This document shows positions 1 through 8,120 of a stretch of DNA of 64,000 nucleotides, in pieces. Location of the stretch: contig NZ_RXOM01000012.1 in the NCBI RefSeq assembly GCF_008692195.1, forward strand, positions 1-64,000, given 5' to 3'. The translations under genes were made by a program, and so were the position numbers. The DNA comes from Salegentibacter sp. R32 (GTDB taxonomy: Bacteria; Bacteroidota; Bacteroidia; Flavobacteriales; Flavobacteriaceae). Under the pieces are notes generated by a model, which saw nothing but the letters and a program-made list of their open reading frames with translations, was not told the DNA's origin and did no database searches. Position 1 is the first letter of the stretch, and each line of letters opens with the position of its first letter.

Positions 1-66
1 TTAAATAACTAACCGTATGAGAGCCTTTTCTTTGATAACTCATAATACGAAAATATAGATTTTTTC

Positions 67-163
67 GCACTACTAAAGTGCTGCAATAAAATTGCAGGGT
101 TTAAATCCCATTTTTGAGACCAATAAATATTTAAAAGGGTTTGAGTATTTCAAACCCTTTTTT
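67..163 (+). ncRNA. possible small non-coding RNA ending in a terminator
   Basis: Three back-to-back small hairpins are visible: GCACT/AGTGC (67-71, 77-81), TGCAAT/ATTGCA (82-87, 91-96) and GGG/CCC (97-99, 107-109). A strong rho-independent terminator follows (133-163). A fourth hairpin with a 3-base bulge lies at 14-49. A -7-like box, TAGATTTT (about 56-63), stands just before the first hairpin, so a transcript of roughly 95 nt is plausible. No ORF is seen here. It could equally be the structured 3' end of a gene lying before the window, and I cannot assign an RNA family. Confidence 0.3.
133..163 (+). terminator. rho-independent terminator
   Basis: A perfect 12-bp stem (133-144 with 150-161, core AAAAGGGTTTGA) closes a 5-nt loop and runs into a T tract. 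It ends whatever is transcribed from the left edge of the window. Confidence 0.8.
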
Positions 164-194
164 ATTTTTAGCAACTTATTGCAAACCCCAATAG

Positions 195-566
195 TTGAGC
201 TTACAAAAACATAAATATTTTAAAAAGTTTACCTTCTATTTAGCTTTATTACTTCTAAATATAAGTGTCGACGCTCCAATTTCAAATAATATTACTTACC
301 GCGAAAACTTAAATTATAACAAGCAAGAAAGTATTGTTGAGATTATCGTTGAAAAAGTTTTTGGTGAAGAAGATGCTTTTGAAGAGTTTGAAGACTTTGA
401 AAATAATTCGATCAACAAAAAAGATTTCAAATTAGATTTTCACGCCTATATTTCTTCTTCAAATTATTTCAGTATTGAAGTTCAGAAAGAGCAAATCTTT
501 ACAAATTATAGTTTTAATTTAAAGTCTATTTTCCCGGAAGTTACCTCTCCTCCTCCACAGGTTTAA
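195..566 (+). CDS. small exported hypothetical protein
   Basis: A 123-residue protein of unknown function. It starts with TTG, the only start that keeps the hydrophobic N-terminus (residues about 13-24, preceded by basic residues), which reads as a signal peptide or anchor. The middle is acidic (Glu/Asp/Phe-rich near residues 56-70) and the C-terminus ends in a Pro-Pro-Pro-Gln tail. The HAEPLYID barrel gene follows 52 bases later on the same strand, so the two may be co-transcribed and act at the cell envelope. No catalytic motif is visible. The rare start codon leaves the exact N-terminus uncertain. Confidence 0.55.
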   Translation: MSLQKHKYFKKFTFYLALLLLNISVDAPISNNITYRENLNYNKQESIVEIIVEKVFGEEDAFEEFEDFENNSINKKDFKLDFHAYISSSNYFSIEVQKEQIFTNYSFNLKSIFPEVTSPPPQV

Positions 567-618
567 TTATTGAATTTCAAAAATATTAGAAACCTCAATA
601 ATTAAACTATAAATAAAA

Positions 619-1437
619 ATGAAATACAATTTTTTTAAGATTGTAGGTTTAGTGCTATGCCTAAATCTATACCAATATTCCTATGCCCAAAATGAAGAAA
701 CTGAAAACGAAGAAAATCTACCCGATAAGGTAACTCACGCCGAACCGCTTTACATTGATCTTATTCGAGATTTAGGAGCTCGAAAAGGTGAACGAGAATG
801 GAACGTTGGTCTCGGGCTTACCGATCGATCTGATTTTGATGAATACATTACGTTAGTAGAATATGAATGGGCGCCAATAGATCACTTAGGTTTAGAGGTA
901 GAATTACCTTTTTCTTTCCACTCGCCTAATCAAGGAAGTTATGCGCCGGCAAATAACCTAAATAGTATAAAAATGGCAGCGCAATACAGTTTTTTTGTTT
1001 CTAAAAAACACGAGATGTCGATGGCTTTTGGGTACATTCAAGAATTTACGCTAACCGATTTTGAAAATTATGGTGACGGAAAATTATTCACCGGTAATGT
1101 TTACAATCCGTTTTTTATCGCGGCCAAACGTTTAGGAGCTAATTTTCATTCGTTATTATATACGGGTCCTGTTTTTGAACATTATTTTGAAACTAATGCT
1201 ATTGAAACCCATTGGCAAATTAACTCGAACGTTCATTATATGATTCCCGGTTCTAGAAATTTTATCGGAGTCGAATTTAATAAAGAAGTTCACGAACACG
1301 ATTTTGAAATGACCATTAGACCTCAAATGCGTGTTGAAGTTACCAATCAACTTCTTATTGGTATCGTCACAGGTATTCCTATTAGTAAAGAAAATGAACG
1401 TTTTAGTTCTTTTCTGCGATTAATTTATGAGCCTTAA
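619..1437 (+). CDS. HAEPLYID family outer-membrane-like protein
   Basis: The protein has 272 residues, with a signal peptide (residues 1-23, ending SYAQ) and then the family signature HAEPLYIDLIRDLGARKGE just after a Glu/Asn-rich linker. The remainder alternates hydrophobic and polar residues with many aromatics, as expected of an outer-membrane beta-barrel, and ends in a short LRLIYEP strand. The family is widespread in Flavobacteriia and its function is not established. It follows the small exported protein at 195-566 and is closed by the terminator at 1447-1480. I infer envelope localisation; the substrate is unknown. Confidence 0.8.
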   Translation: MKYNFFKIVGLVLCLNLYQYSYAQNEETENEENLPDKVTHAEPLYIDLIRDLGARKGEREWNVGLGLTDRSDFDEYITLVEYEWAPIDHLGLEVELPFSFHSPNQGSYAPANNLNSIKMAAQYSFFVSKKHEMSMAFGYIQEFTLTDFENYGDGKLFTGNVYNPFFIAAKRLGANFHSLLYTGPVFEHYFETNAIETHWQINSNVHYMIPGSRNFIGVEFNKEVHEHDFEMTIRPQMRVEVTNQLLIGIVTGIPISKENERFSSFLRLIYEP

Positions 1438-1446
1438 TTTTGAATT

Positions 1447-1480
1447 AAAAAAAGGGAGAACAATTTGTTCTCCCTTTTTT
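1447..1480. terminator. bidirectional terminator
   Basis: GGGAGAAC pairs with GTTCTCCC and is flanked by A and T runs on both sides, so it can end both the rightward gene at 619-1437 and the leftward gene at 1482-2444. Confidence 0.85.
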
Positions 1481-1481
1481 A

Positions 1482-2444
1482 TTAACCTAAATGTTCTTTG
1501 GTATGTTGCATGGCTTGTTGGCTTTCTTTAAAGTAGCAAACCTTTACGCCCATACTTTTTATATTCTTCAGTATTTTTTTAATCTCTTTTTTCTTCTTCT
1601 TTTTAGTTTGCCTAATGTAAACTGTACTAATATTTTCAGGAAAAATTTTAGTGATGTCTTGATAGATATAAGCGTCTTTTTGAGAATCGTCGCCTAATAA
1701 TACAAATCGTAATTCAGGATAAAATTCAACTAAATGCTTTATTTTATAAAATTTATGGTTGTGATCACCACCTCCGCTAAATAGAAAATCGGCAATCCCG
1801 GTTTTAATATCTTTTAGTTTAAGAACCGCTTTAGGTAATTCATTTAAATCTGCAAACTGACTAATAAAGTTATACAAATTCCACTCGCTGCTACTTACAT
1901 AAAAAAAAGCATTATTGGTAGATTTATCTTCCCTTCCCAATCTGTTTAAGAATTTATAATGGTCTACTGCTTCATCAAAAACATTTCTTTTGTTAATGTT
2001 CTTGGTAAGCATCACATATATCTTCTTAAAGATATTACCTGAATGAGAGATTAAAAAAGTATCATCAATATCGCTAATCACTCCATATTCACCGGGATAA
2101 GGTTTTACAAACTCCCCTTTTTCTTCCCGGATATGCCCTTCTACTTTTGCCGCTACTTTAAACTCGTGCCAACCGCTCCCTATTTCTTCTTGATAAGGAA
2201 TGGTTAACCTAAAATGACCGTCGCCTAAAGTTTTAGAAGCAATCTCCCTTCCCCTATATTTGAAGGTTATTTCAGCATTAGATATCGTTTTAATCCTAAA
2301 CATTCTAATTACCGCCCAAGCGTGTTTATACCAACGTTTATCTAAGTCGAAAACATCCGGGGCATGTTTTTTAAATAAATGGCCCATGACCACGATTTCA
2401 CGTTCATTGGCATAGCTTCGGTAAATCTTTAGGTCAAGTTTCAT
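1482..2444 (-). CDS. App1-like phosphatidate phosphatase domain protein (DUF2183)
   Basis: This 320-residue protein has a beta-rich N-terminal half (residues 1-115) and a C-terminal HAD-like catalytic domain. The nucleophile motif DIDDT is at residues 125-129 (the DxDxT form typical of App1 phosphatases). YVSSS lies in the middle, and an LLGDDSQKD loop provides the late Asp residues. Yeast App1 dephosphorylates phosphatidate; bacterial members are presumed lipid or other phosphatases, but their substrate is unproven. A Lys-rich stretch near residues 280-290 may contact membrane or nucleic acid. It faces away from the lipid kinase at 2513, so the two share an intergenic promoter region and possibly a phospholipid theme. 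Confidence 0.8.
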   Translation of the reverse strand: MKLDLKIYRSYANEREIVVMGHLFKKHAPDVFDLDKRWYKHAWAVIRMFRIKTISNAEITFKYRGREIASKTLGDGHFRLTIPYQEEIGSGWHEFKVAAKVEGHIREEKGEFVKPYPGEYGVISDIDDTFLISHSGNIFKKIYVMLTKNINKRNVFDEAVDHYKFLNRLGREDKSTNNAFFYVSSSEWNLYNFISQFADLNELPKAVLKLKDIKTGIADFLFSGGGDHNHKFYKIKHLVEFYPELRFVLLGDDSQKDAYIYQDITKIFPENISTVYIRQTKKKKKKEIKKILKNIKSMGVKVCYFKESQQAMQHTKEHLG

Positions 2445-2512
2445 AAATTAAGGAAAGTATAACTCATTTTAAATGGGAAAATAAATATTTTTACGCACAA
2501 TAAAGTATAAGT

Positions 2513-3373
2513 ATGAAGTTTTTATTCATTATAAATCCTATTAGTGGCAATGAAGATAAAAGCCACTTGTTAAAACAGGTCAAAAATAATCTCCATAAAG
2601 GTGATGAAATTGAAGTATTTAAAACTTCAGGAGAAAATGATATTCAAAAATTAAGGGACGAATTATCACAAACAGATTTTGATAGGGTTTTAGTTGCGGG
2701 TGGCGACGGAACCATAAAATTAGCCGCTGAAGCTATGGGAAAAGATTCTTTACCTATTGGCATTTTACCCGCAGGGTCTGCTAACGGACTGGCCAACGAT
2801 TTAAATTTACCTTTGGAACCCAAAAACTTTGTTCCTATAGCTTTATACGGAGATACCCGAAAAATTGATGCTATCAATATTAATGACCAACTAGGACTTC
2901 ATATTAGTGATTTTGGCTTAAATGCTGAATTAATTAAAGAATATGAAAGTAGCTCTTTACGAGGAAAATTGGGATATGCTATTAACAGTATTAGCACGCT
3001 ATTTCAAAGTAAAGGTCCTTATGAATTTGAAATAAAAACCGAAAAAGAAACCTTTCATAAAAAAGGAATTATGCTCGCTTTGGCCAACAGTAAGAAATTC
3101 GGAACTGGAGCTGTAGTCAACCCAAAAGGAAAAATTGACGATGGTATTTTTGAAATACTTTTATTTAAAAAATTAGACCTTATTGAAATTTTAAAAACAT
3201 TGAATGAAGGAAACGAACTTTCTACAGATTTCGTAGAATGTTTTCCGGTAAAGGAAGTTATCATAACCACTAAAAAACCGGTAAATTTTCAGATAGATGG
3301 AGAGTATTGTAATTCTCTTCAAGAAGTGAAGGCTAAAATTCTTCCCAAGAAATTAGAAGTTGCAGTAAAATAG
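2513..3373 (+). CDS. diacylglycerol/lipid kinase family protein
   Basis: A 286-residue protein of the YegS/DgkB-type lipid kinase family. The ATP-binding signature GGDGT is at residues 63-67, after an INPISG motif at residues 8-13. A second conserved loop reads ILPAGSANGLANDL. The C-terminal part (GIFEILLFKK, then QIDGEYC) matches the beta-sandwich half of the family. Length is normal. Enzymes of this family phosphorylate diacylglycerol or related lipids at the inner membrane, recycling lipid headgroup turnover products. It is divergent from the App1-like phosphatase, which would act in the opposite chemical direction; that pairing is suggestive only. Confidence 0.88.
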   Translation: MKFLFIINPISGNEDKSHLLKQVKNNLHKGDEIEVFKTSGENDIQKLRDELSQTDFDRVLVAGGDGTIKLAAEAMGKDSLPIGILPAGSANGLANDLNLPLEPKNFVPIALYGDTRKIDAININDQLGLHISDFGLNAELIKEYESSSLRGKLGYAINSISTLFQSKGPYEFEIKTEKETFHKKGIMLALANSKKFGTGAVVNPKGKIDDGIFEILLFKKLDLIEILKTLNEGNELSTDFVECFPVKEVIITTKKPVNFQIDGEYCNSLQEVKAKILPKKLEVAVK

Positions 3374-3411
3374 AATTCCACCTATATTTTTCAATTCGAC
3401 TATCCATTAGT

Positions 3412-3462
3412 GTTAAGCTTAATATAAAATATTTTTGGAATAAGCTTAACGTCTTAAATTTG
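3412..3462 (+). promoter_or_regulatory. sodC promoter with paired TTAAGCTTAA palindromes
   Basis: A consensus Bacteroidota promoter is present: TTTG at 3434-3437, 17 bases, TAAATTTG at 3455-3462, about 27 bases before the sodC start. Two copies of GTTAAGCTTA / TAAGCTTAAC (3412-3421 and 3441-3450) bracket the -33 box as an inverted repeat. The second falls between the two promoter elements, a position where a bound protein would block polymerase. It might instead be a weak terminator of the lipid kinase gene, but there is no T tract. Confidence 0.5.
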
Positions 3463-3488
3463 AATGAAAACAATTAAACCAAATTTTT

Positions 3489-4106
3489 ATGAAGAAAGTA
3501 AGCTTAATGTTAGCTTCTGCAATGGTAATTTTTGCTACCTCTTGTAAAGAAAACAAGAAAGAAGCTGAAAACGATATGGAAAACTCTACCATGACAGAAG
3601 AAACCACGGAAGAAGGTTCTATGGATTCTGAAATGGAAGAAGATTCTAAAACGAAAAAAGCAGTTGCCAACTTACAGGCCGAAAGTGACAGTAAACTTTC
3701 CGGAAAAGTTACTTTTACTGAAGAAAACGGAAAAGTAATGATGAAAGCAGAAATCATGGGACTTGAAGAAGGTAAACATGCCATTCACATTCACGAAAAA
3801 GGAGATTGCTCTGCCCCTGATGGAAAATCGGCTGGAGGTCATTGGAACCCAACTGACCAACCTCACGGTAAATGGGGAAGCGAAGAAGGATACCACAAAG
3901 GTGATATAGGTAATTTCACCACAGACGCCAGCGGTAAAGGAACTATTTCTTTATCTACAGATGAATGGTGTATAGGATGTGATGATGAAAATAAAAACAT
4001 CGTTGATAAAGCCATCATCGTACACAACGGTCAAGACGATTTCACTAGCCAACCTTCCGGTGCTGCCGGCACTAGAATGGGATGTGGTGTAATCGAGATG
4101 CAATAA
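3489..4106 (+). CDS. sodC: superoxide dismutase [Cu-Zn], lipoprotein form
   Basis: The protein has 205 residues and converts superoxide to hydrogen peroxide and oxygen outside the inner membrane. A lipoprotein signal ends at Cys19. An acidic, low-complexity spacer (about 20-58) then precedes the SOD fold. Metal ligands are visible: His100 and His102 (HIHEKGDC), bridging His118, His126, His136, Asp139 and His179. Cys107 and Cys199 can form the conserved disulfide, and Arg196 is the active-site guide residue. An extra Cys-Ile-Gly-Cys pair (161-164) is not part of the usual SodC pattern. The start matches the signal peptide, and transcription should come from the promoter at 3434-3462. Confidence 0.93.
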   Translation: MKKVSLMLASAMVIFATSCKENKKEAENDMENSTMTEETTEEGSMDSEMEEDSKTKKAVANLQAESDSKLSGKVTFTEENGKVMMKAEIMGLEEGKHAIHIHEKGDCSAPDGKSAGGHWNPTDQPHGKWGSEEGYHKGDIGNFTTDASGKGTISLSTDEWCIGCDDENKNIVDKAIIVHNGQDDFTSQPSGAAGTRMGCGVIEMQ

Positions 4107-4125
4107 ACTATTTCTTAATAGATTT

Positions 4126-4154
4126 AAAAAGGCTGCCGGTTGGCAGCCTTTTTT
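4126..4154 (+). terminator. terminator after sodC
   Basis: GGCTGCC (4131-4137) pairs with GGCAGCC (4142-4148) across a GGTT loop, flanked by A5 and T6. It separates sodC from the sigma factor gene. Confidence 0.85.
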
Positions 4155-4208
4155 GTGGAGTAATCAATTTATTTTCCTATTTTTATAAAAACGACTAACC
4201 AAATTTTT

Positions 4209-4745
4209 ATGCAAGAACAGCCCGATGGATTAATTGCAGAACTTCAAGCTAAAAACCCTAAAGCCTTTGAACGAATTTACGAACGCTATTCAGAAAGCAC
4301 TTTTGGTGTAATTTATAGTGTTATAGGGGATAAACATGTGGCTGAAGAAGTCCTGCAAGACGTATTCTTAAAAATTTGGGATAATGCAGAATCTTATAAT
4401 TCTTCTAAAGGCAGGTTTTTTACTTGGGTATTAAATATAGCCAGAAATGCAGCCATAGATAAAACCAGGTCCAAAGCCTATAAGAACAAAAAGAAAAACT
4501 TAACCGCAGAATATTTCGTAGATATTATTGAAGAAAAAACAAACTTATCCAGTAAAGTAGATGCGATTGGGATAAAAAAATACATTGAAGTACTTAAACC
4601 CTATTGTAAAAAGATTATCGACCTACTCTACTTCAAAGGATTTACCCAATCTGAAGCTTCTGAGGAGTTGGATATGCCTTTAGGAACCATTAAGACCAGA
4701 AACCGTAACTGTATTAATAAACTTAGAGAGATTTTAACTGCATAA
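4209..4745 (+). CDS. ECF-type RNA polymerase sigma-70 factor
   Basis: This 178-residue protein has the two-domain architecture of extracytoplasmic-function sigma factors. Region 2 (about 15-85; EEVLQDVFLKIWDNAESYN and then FTWVLNIARNAAIDKTR) binds -10-type DNA. Region 4 (about 120-178; FTQSEASEELDMPLGTIKTRNR) is the helix-turn-helix. The next gene encodes an anti-sigma factor and overlaps it by one base (TAATG), the normal arrangement for a regulated ECF pair. The inducing signal is not evident. sodC lies just upstream, but a terminator intervenes, so an oxidative-stress role is only a guess. Confidence 0.9.
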   Translation: MQEQPDGLIAELQAKNPKAFERIYERYSESTFGVIYSVIGDKHVAEEVLQDVFLKIWDNAESYNSSKGRFFTWVLNIARNAAIDKTRSKAYKNKKKNLTAEYFVDIIEEKTNLSSKVDAIGIKKYIEVLKPYCKKIIDLLYFKGFTQSEASEELDMPLGTIKTRNRNCINKLREILTA

Positions 4746-5551
4746 TGGAACTAAATCAATACATATCTTCTGGAATATTAGAACTATACGTGTACGGTGC
4801 TTTACCTGAAGAAGAAAGTATAAAGGTAACGCAAGAACTTAAACAACATCCTGAAATTGTGAAGGAAGTTGAAGAAATTGAAGGTGCATTAACACAACTT
4901 TCTACAGCAGCAGCTCCATACAATCCTGAAGCTTTATTGTATACCCTTCAACAAAAAATTACCGAAAAACAAAAATCGGGAGTGGTAGAACATCCTGCCA
5001 AAAGAAAGAGAACAAATCTTGTTCTTTATATTGGTTGGGCAGCAAGTATCGCTCTTTTAATTGGATTGGTAAGTGTAATTAGTGACCGCAATGAGCTGAG
5101 GGACTCTTTAGAAACTGCTCAAGCCAAAAACGCTACCTTAGAACAACAAATTACAGATGCCCGACAAAGCGCTGAGAAAAACAAACAACTTCTAGAAGTA
5201 TTTAGGGATAAAGAAATTATTACCGTTCCGTTGGGCGGCCAAGATGTAGCTCCTGAAGCTTATGCTGAAGTTCATTGGGATGAAAAAACCAATCAAGTTT
5301 ACGTAGATGCAAAAGACCTCCCTACTCCACCGGAAGGAAAAGAATACCAAGTGTGGTCGCTTACTTTAGACCCGCTTACACCAACAAGTATAGGTTTACT
5401 ATCTAACTTTAGTGAGGACGAAAACAAAATTTTTATACTGGAAAATCCAAACTCTTCTCAAGGTTTTGGTATTACTTTAGAGCCTAAAGGAGGTAGTGAA
5501 ACTCCAACAATGGAGCAACTTTACACTTTAGGAACTGTACAAAGTTCATAA
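4745..5551 (+). CDS. anti-sigma factor, RskA-like
   Basis: This 268-residue membrane protein is co-translated with the sigma factor through a TAATG overlap. Residues 1-75 form the cytoplasmic sigma-binding part. A single transmembrane helix spans about 91-112. A coiled coil (about 115-155) leads to the extracytoplasmic RskA-type domain (165-268; AYAEVHWDEKTNQVYV and PPEGKEYQVWSL are recognisable). Such proteins hold the sigma factor at the membrane until an envelope signal or proteolysis frees it. No CHCC zinc motif is seen, consistent with the zinc-free RskA class. A strong terminator follows. Confidence 0.88.
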   Translation: MELNQYISSGILELYVYGALPEEESIKVTQELKQHPEIVKEVEEIEGALTQLSTAAAPYNPEALLYTLQQKITEKQKSGVVEHPAKRKRTNLVLYIGWAASIALLIGLVSVISDRNELRDSLETAQAKNATLEQQITDARQSAEKNKQLLEVFRDKEIITVPLGGQDVAPEAYAEVHWDEKTNQVYVDAKDLPTPPEGKEYQVWSLTLDPLTPTSIGLLSNFSEDENKIFILENPNSSQGFGITLEPKGGSETPTMEQLYTLGTVQSS

Positions 5552-5564
5552 ATAAATGAATAAA

Positions 5565-5597
5565 AAAATGCCTGTTCAAAAACTGAACAGGCATTTT
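5565..5597 (+). terminator. terminator of the sigma/anti-sigma operon
   Basis: A perfect 14-bp stem (5565-5578 with 5584-5597, core ATGCCTGTTCA) closes an AAAAC loop and ends in TTTT. From here to the next gene at 5827 the sequence is AT-rich; I see no further feature. Confidence 0.85.
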
Positions 5598-5826
5598 CAA
5601 CAACTAACAAAAAACTTGAAAAAACCAATATTTCAATTAATTATTAAAAACAAAAAACATAGCAATTTTCTCCCTTCAATAATTTGAAAATTGAAATCGT
5701 TAAATTTCAACTTCATAAATAAATACGAAAGAAAGTTTTCTTCGGTTTTCCTATCTTTAAAATTTTAACAGTTACGATAATTTCGATAGTCATCCTTTTA
5801 AATATTTTAGCTGAAATTTTAAAATT

Positions 5827-7023
5827 ATGAATCCCTCTGCCGGTGGTTGGATCAATAAACACTTTTCCCATCTTCAACAATATGTTTTAGACCAATATTT
5901 CACGGAAGAAAGCTTCTACCAACAATTACAGCAAACAGGATTCATTTACGCACATAGCACCAGAACAATGAGTTATCCAAATCCGTTGAAGATAAAATGG
6001 ACCTTAGAAGAACTCACCAAAATCAATTTGTTTGACGCGTTGGCGTATGTCTATTTTGCTGAAGTTGAACATGCCAACAAACAAGACTTTATTAAAGAGA
6101 CTATTCAGTTTTATGAATTGCTGGAAAAAGAATCTATCTGGAAAATAAAAATTTCATTTTTCAAATCAAAACCGGAAGATACGCTAGAGAAAATCCTTCA
6201 ACAGCGAATTCAGATTAACGAGTCTTATATTCAAAAAAACTTTAGCCATTTAATTACCAACGCCTTACTTTTTATAGATGTTTTAGCTTTCAGAGAATAT
6301 TTAGCGCATAAAAAACATCCTAAAACTTATCTTACTGAATTGGAAAGTTTTATTACCAATGTGGTGATTCTAGCTTTTCAGAAAAAAACGATTAAAGATA
6401 ACTATGAAAATTTGGTAATTAAGTTGTTGGAAAGTTCATTGCGTTATCATAAAATTCAACCTCAACCCAAAAGTTTTGATGAGCTGAATTTTGAAAACTT
6501 CAAAACTCATTTTGAACGAAAATATATTTTAGATTTAGCATCTATCACTATTTACAGCGATGAAGAAATCGAAAAGAAAGAATACGCGTTCATTGAAAAA
6601 CTGGGAAATGAATTAGGATTTGCCACTACTGAAGTAGATGAAAACATAGCACAAATGCTTCAGTTTTTAAAACGGCATAAAAGCGAAATTTCTTATTTTA
6701 ACTATAGTAATTCTATTCAGCATTTTTACAAAAACACCAACCGAATGGTAAAAGTGTTAATTATGCGGAATAAAAACCGATTGCTTAAAGAAATTCTGGA
6801 AAGCAAAGAACTGGTGATTTTACTTACAAAATCTACTCACAAAGATCTATCGGAAGAAGAAAAACATAAGGTAAAAGAACAGTTGCTGGATATTTGCAAA
6901 ACCATCCCATCATTAGCGATTTTTATTTTACCCGGGGGAAGTGTTTTGTTACCTATTCTCATTAAATTTATTCCGCAACTTCTGCCCTCTTCTTTTAATG
7001 AAAATAGAATTGAAAAACCCTAA
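5827..7023 (+). CDS. LETM1-related biofilm-associated protein
   Basis: The protein has 398 residues and its last 80 resemble the LETM1 ribosome-binding-like domain: LLTKSTHKDLSEEEKHKVKEQL, then a hydrophobic run DICKTIPSLAIFILPGGSVLLPIL and a Pro-rich end. The N-terminal 300 residues are alpha-helical with no recognisable enzyme motif. Mitochondrial LETM1 is an inner-membrane cation-exchange and translation factor; bacterial relatives named for biofilm association have no defined biochemistry. The single C-terminal hydrophobic stretch (about 355-385) may anchor it to the membrane. It converges with the LytTR regulator gene, and their ends overlap by four bases. Confidence 0.75.
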   Translation: MNPSAGGWINKHFSHLQQYVLDQYFTEESFYQQLQQTGFIYAHSTRTMSYPNPLKIKWTLEELTKINLFDALAYVYFAEVEHANKQDFIKETIQFYELLEKESIWKIKISFFKSKPEDTLEKILQQRIQINESYIQKNFSHLITNALLFIDVLAFREYLAHKKHPKTYLTELESFITNVVILAFQKKTIKDNYENLVIKLLESSLRYHKIQPQPKSFDELNFENFKTHFERKYILDLASITIYSDEEIEKKEYAFIEKLGNELGFATTEVDENIAQMLQFLKRHKSEISYFNYSNSIQHFYKNTNRMVKVLIMRNKNRLLKEILESKELVILLTKSTHKDLSEEEKHKVKEQLLDICKTIPSLAIFILPGGSVLLPILIKFIPQLLPSSFNENRIEKP

Positions 7024-7781
7024 TTGGAGAGCCATTCTTTAAAATCTTTTACACGTTCGCGGGCAACAATAATTTCTTGTTCGTTAAAATGATTCAGTTT
7101 TACTTTAAGTCGGCTATTGGTGTAACTTACCATATCTTCAATGGCGTTGATGTTTACAAAAAACTTTCGGCTAACCCGGTAAAATTTTACAGGATTCAGT
7201 TCTTCCTCTAAATTTTCTAAGGTGGTTTCTAGCAAATAACTTCGGTTGTCTTTGGTATGTAAATAGGTGCCTTTGTTTTCACTATAAAAACATTCAATTT
7301 CTTCTACAGAAAACATTTTTAAATGCTGACCTACTCTTACGGTAAAACGCTTTTTGTAGGTTTTAGTTGAAATTTCAGCTCCTAATAATTTCTTTAATTC
7401 AGAAAGATTAGCGGTTACTTCATTGGTGTTAGCAAATTTGGTTTTAAACTTTTTCAGTGCAGCTTCTAATTCCTCTTCGTCAATTGGTTTCAGTAAATAA
7501 TCTACACTATTCAGCTTAAAAGCTTTCAACGCATATTCATCATAAGCTGTAGTAAAAATGATAGCGCTTTCAATTTCAATTTCTTCAAAAATTTCGAAGG
7601 AAAGTCCGTCACTTAATTGAATATCCAAAAAAATTAAATCGGGTTGTTTATTCTCTAAAAGCCATTGAATGGAATCGTTTACCGAATGTAAAATTTTTTT
7701 TACCGGAACTTCCAGTTTTTCAAGCATTCTTTCCAATCGTCTTGCCGATGGTTTTTCGTCTTCAATAATTATTGCTCTCAT
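7020..7781 (-). CDS. LytTR-type response regulator
   Basis: A 253-residue response regulator with an N-terminal receiver domain (1-120) and a LytTR DNA-binding domain (about 140-253). The acid pocket is Glu7-Asp8, the phosphoacceptor is Asp53 (IFLDIQLSDG), and the switch Lys lies in YLLKPID. The LytTR part contains FTVRVGQHLKMF and RVSRKFFVNINAIE. It is the last gene of a leftward operon with a 2TM protein (13 bases upstream) and a LytS-type histidine kinase, its likely partner. The target promoters are not visible. Confidence 0.92.
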   Translation of the reverse strand: MRAIIIEDEKPSARRLERMLEKLEVPVKKILHSVNDSIQWLLENKQPDLIFLDIQLSDGLSFEIFEEIEIESAIIFTTAYDEYALKAFKLNSVDYLLKPIDEEELEAALKKFKTKFANTNEVTANLSELKKLLGAEISTKTYKKRFTVRVGQHLKMFSVEEIECFYSENKGTYLHTKDNRSYLLETTLENLEEELNPVKFYRVSRKFFVNINAIEDMVSYTNSRLKVKLNHFNEQEIIVARERVKDFKEWLSN

Positions 7782-7794
7782 AGTTATTTTAAAA

Positions 7795-8100
7795 TTATTC
7801 CCAACGTTGTTGCGTGTTTTCTTCTTCCTCTAAAAACTGTTTCAACTTTTTCTCTTCCCATTCTTTGCTAAAACCGGGATTAATCCTAAACGCGTGAGCG
7901 GCGTTAAATAGAAGTCCTATTCCCCAGCCTGCCAACGACCACAACATCCAAGGGTAAGTATCGAAACCGTGCCTGAAATTTATGAAGGCTAACAGCCCAT
8001 TTACAACAATGTAAATAAATAAATGAACGTAAAAATCTCGTAAATCTTTCACTCGCTTCTTAGCTTCAAAATAACGTTTTTCTTTTTCTGACATTTCCAT
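7795..8100 (-). CDS. 2TM domain protein
   Basis: A 101-residue protein that is essentially one 2TM domain: a charged N-terminal helix (EAKKRVKDLRDFY), two transmembrane helices (about 26-45 and 52-72, with the conserved PWML/WGIGL segment), and a charged tail (FSKEWEEKKLKQFLEEEE). It lies 20 bases after the histidine kinase gene and 13 before the response regulator. The kinase itself carries a homologous 2TM domain at its C-terminus, which suggests domain pairing in the membrane. The biochemical role of the domain is unknown. Confidence 0.88.
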   Translation of the reverse strand: MEMSEKEKRYFEAKKRVKDLRDFYVHLFIYIVVNGLLAFINFRHGFDTYPWMLWSLAGWGIGLLFNAAHAFRINPGFSKEWEEKKLKQFLEEEENTQQRWE

Positions 8101-8120
8101 GATAAATAGTTTTTTGTTGA

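Noticed and set aside
81-110. tRNA-like T-arm (GGGTTTAAATCCC) at the window start
   Set aside because: The T-loop lacks the invariant C, the stem is only three pairs, and no acceptor stem or anticodon arm fits.
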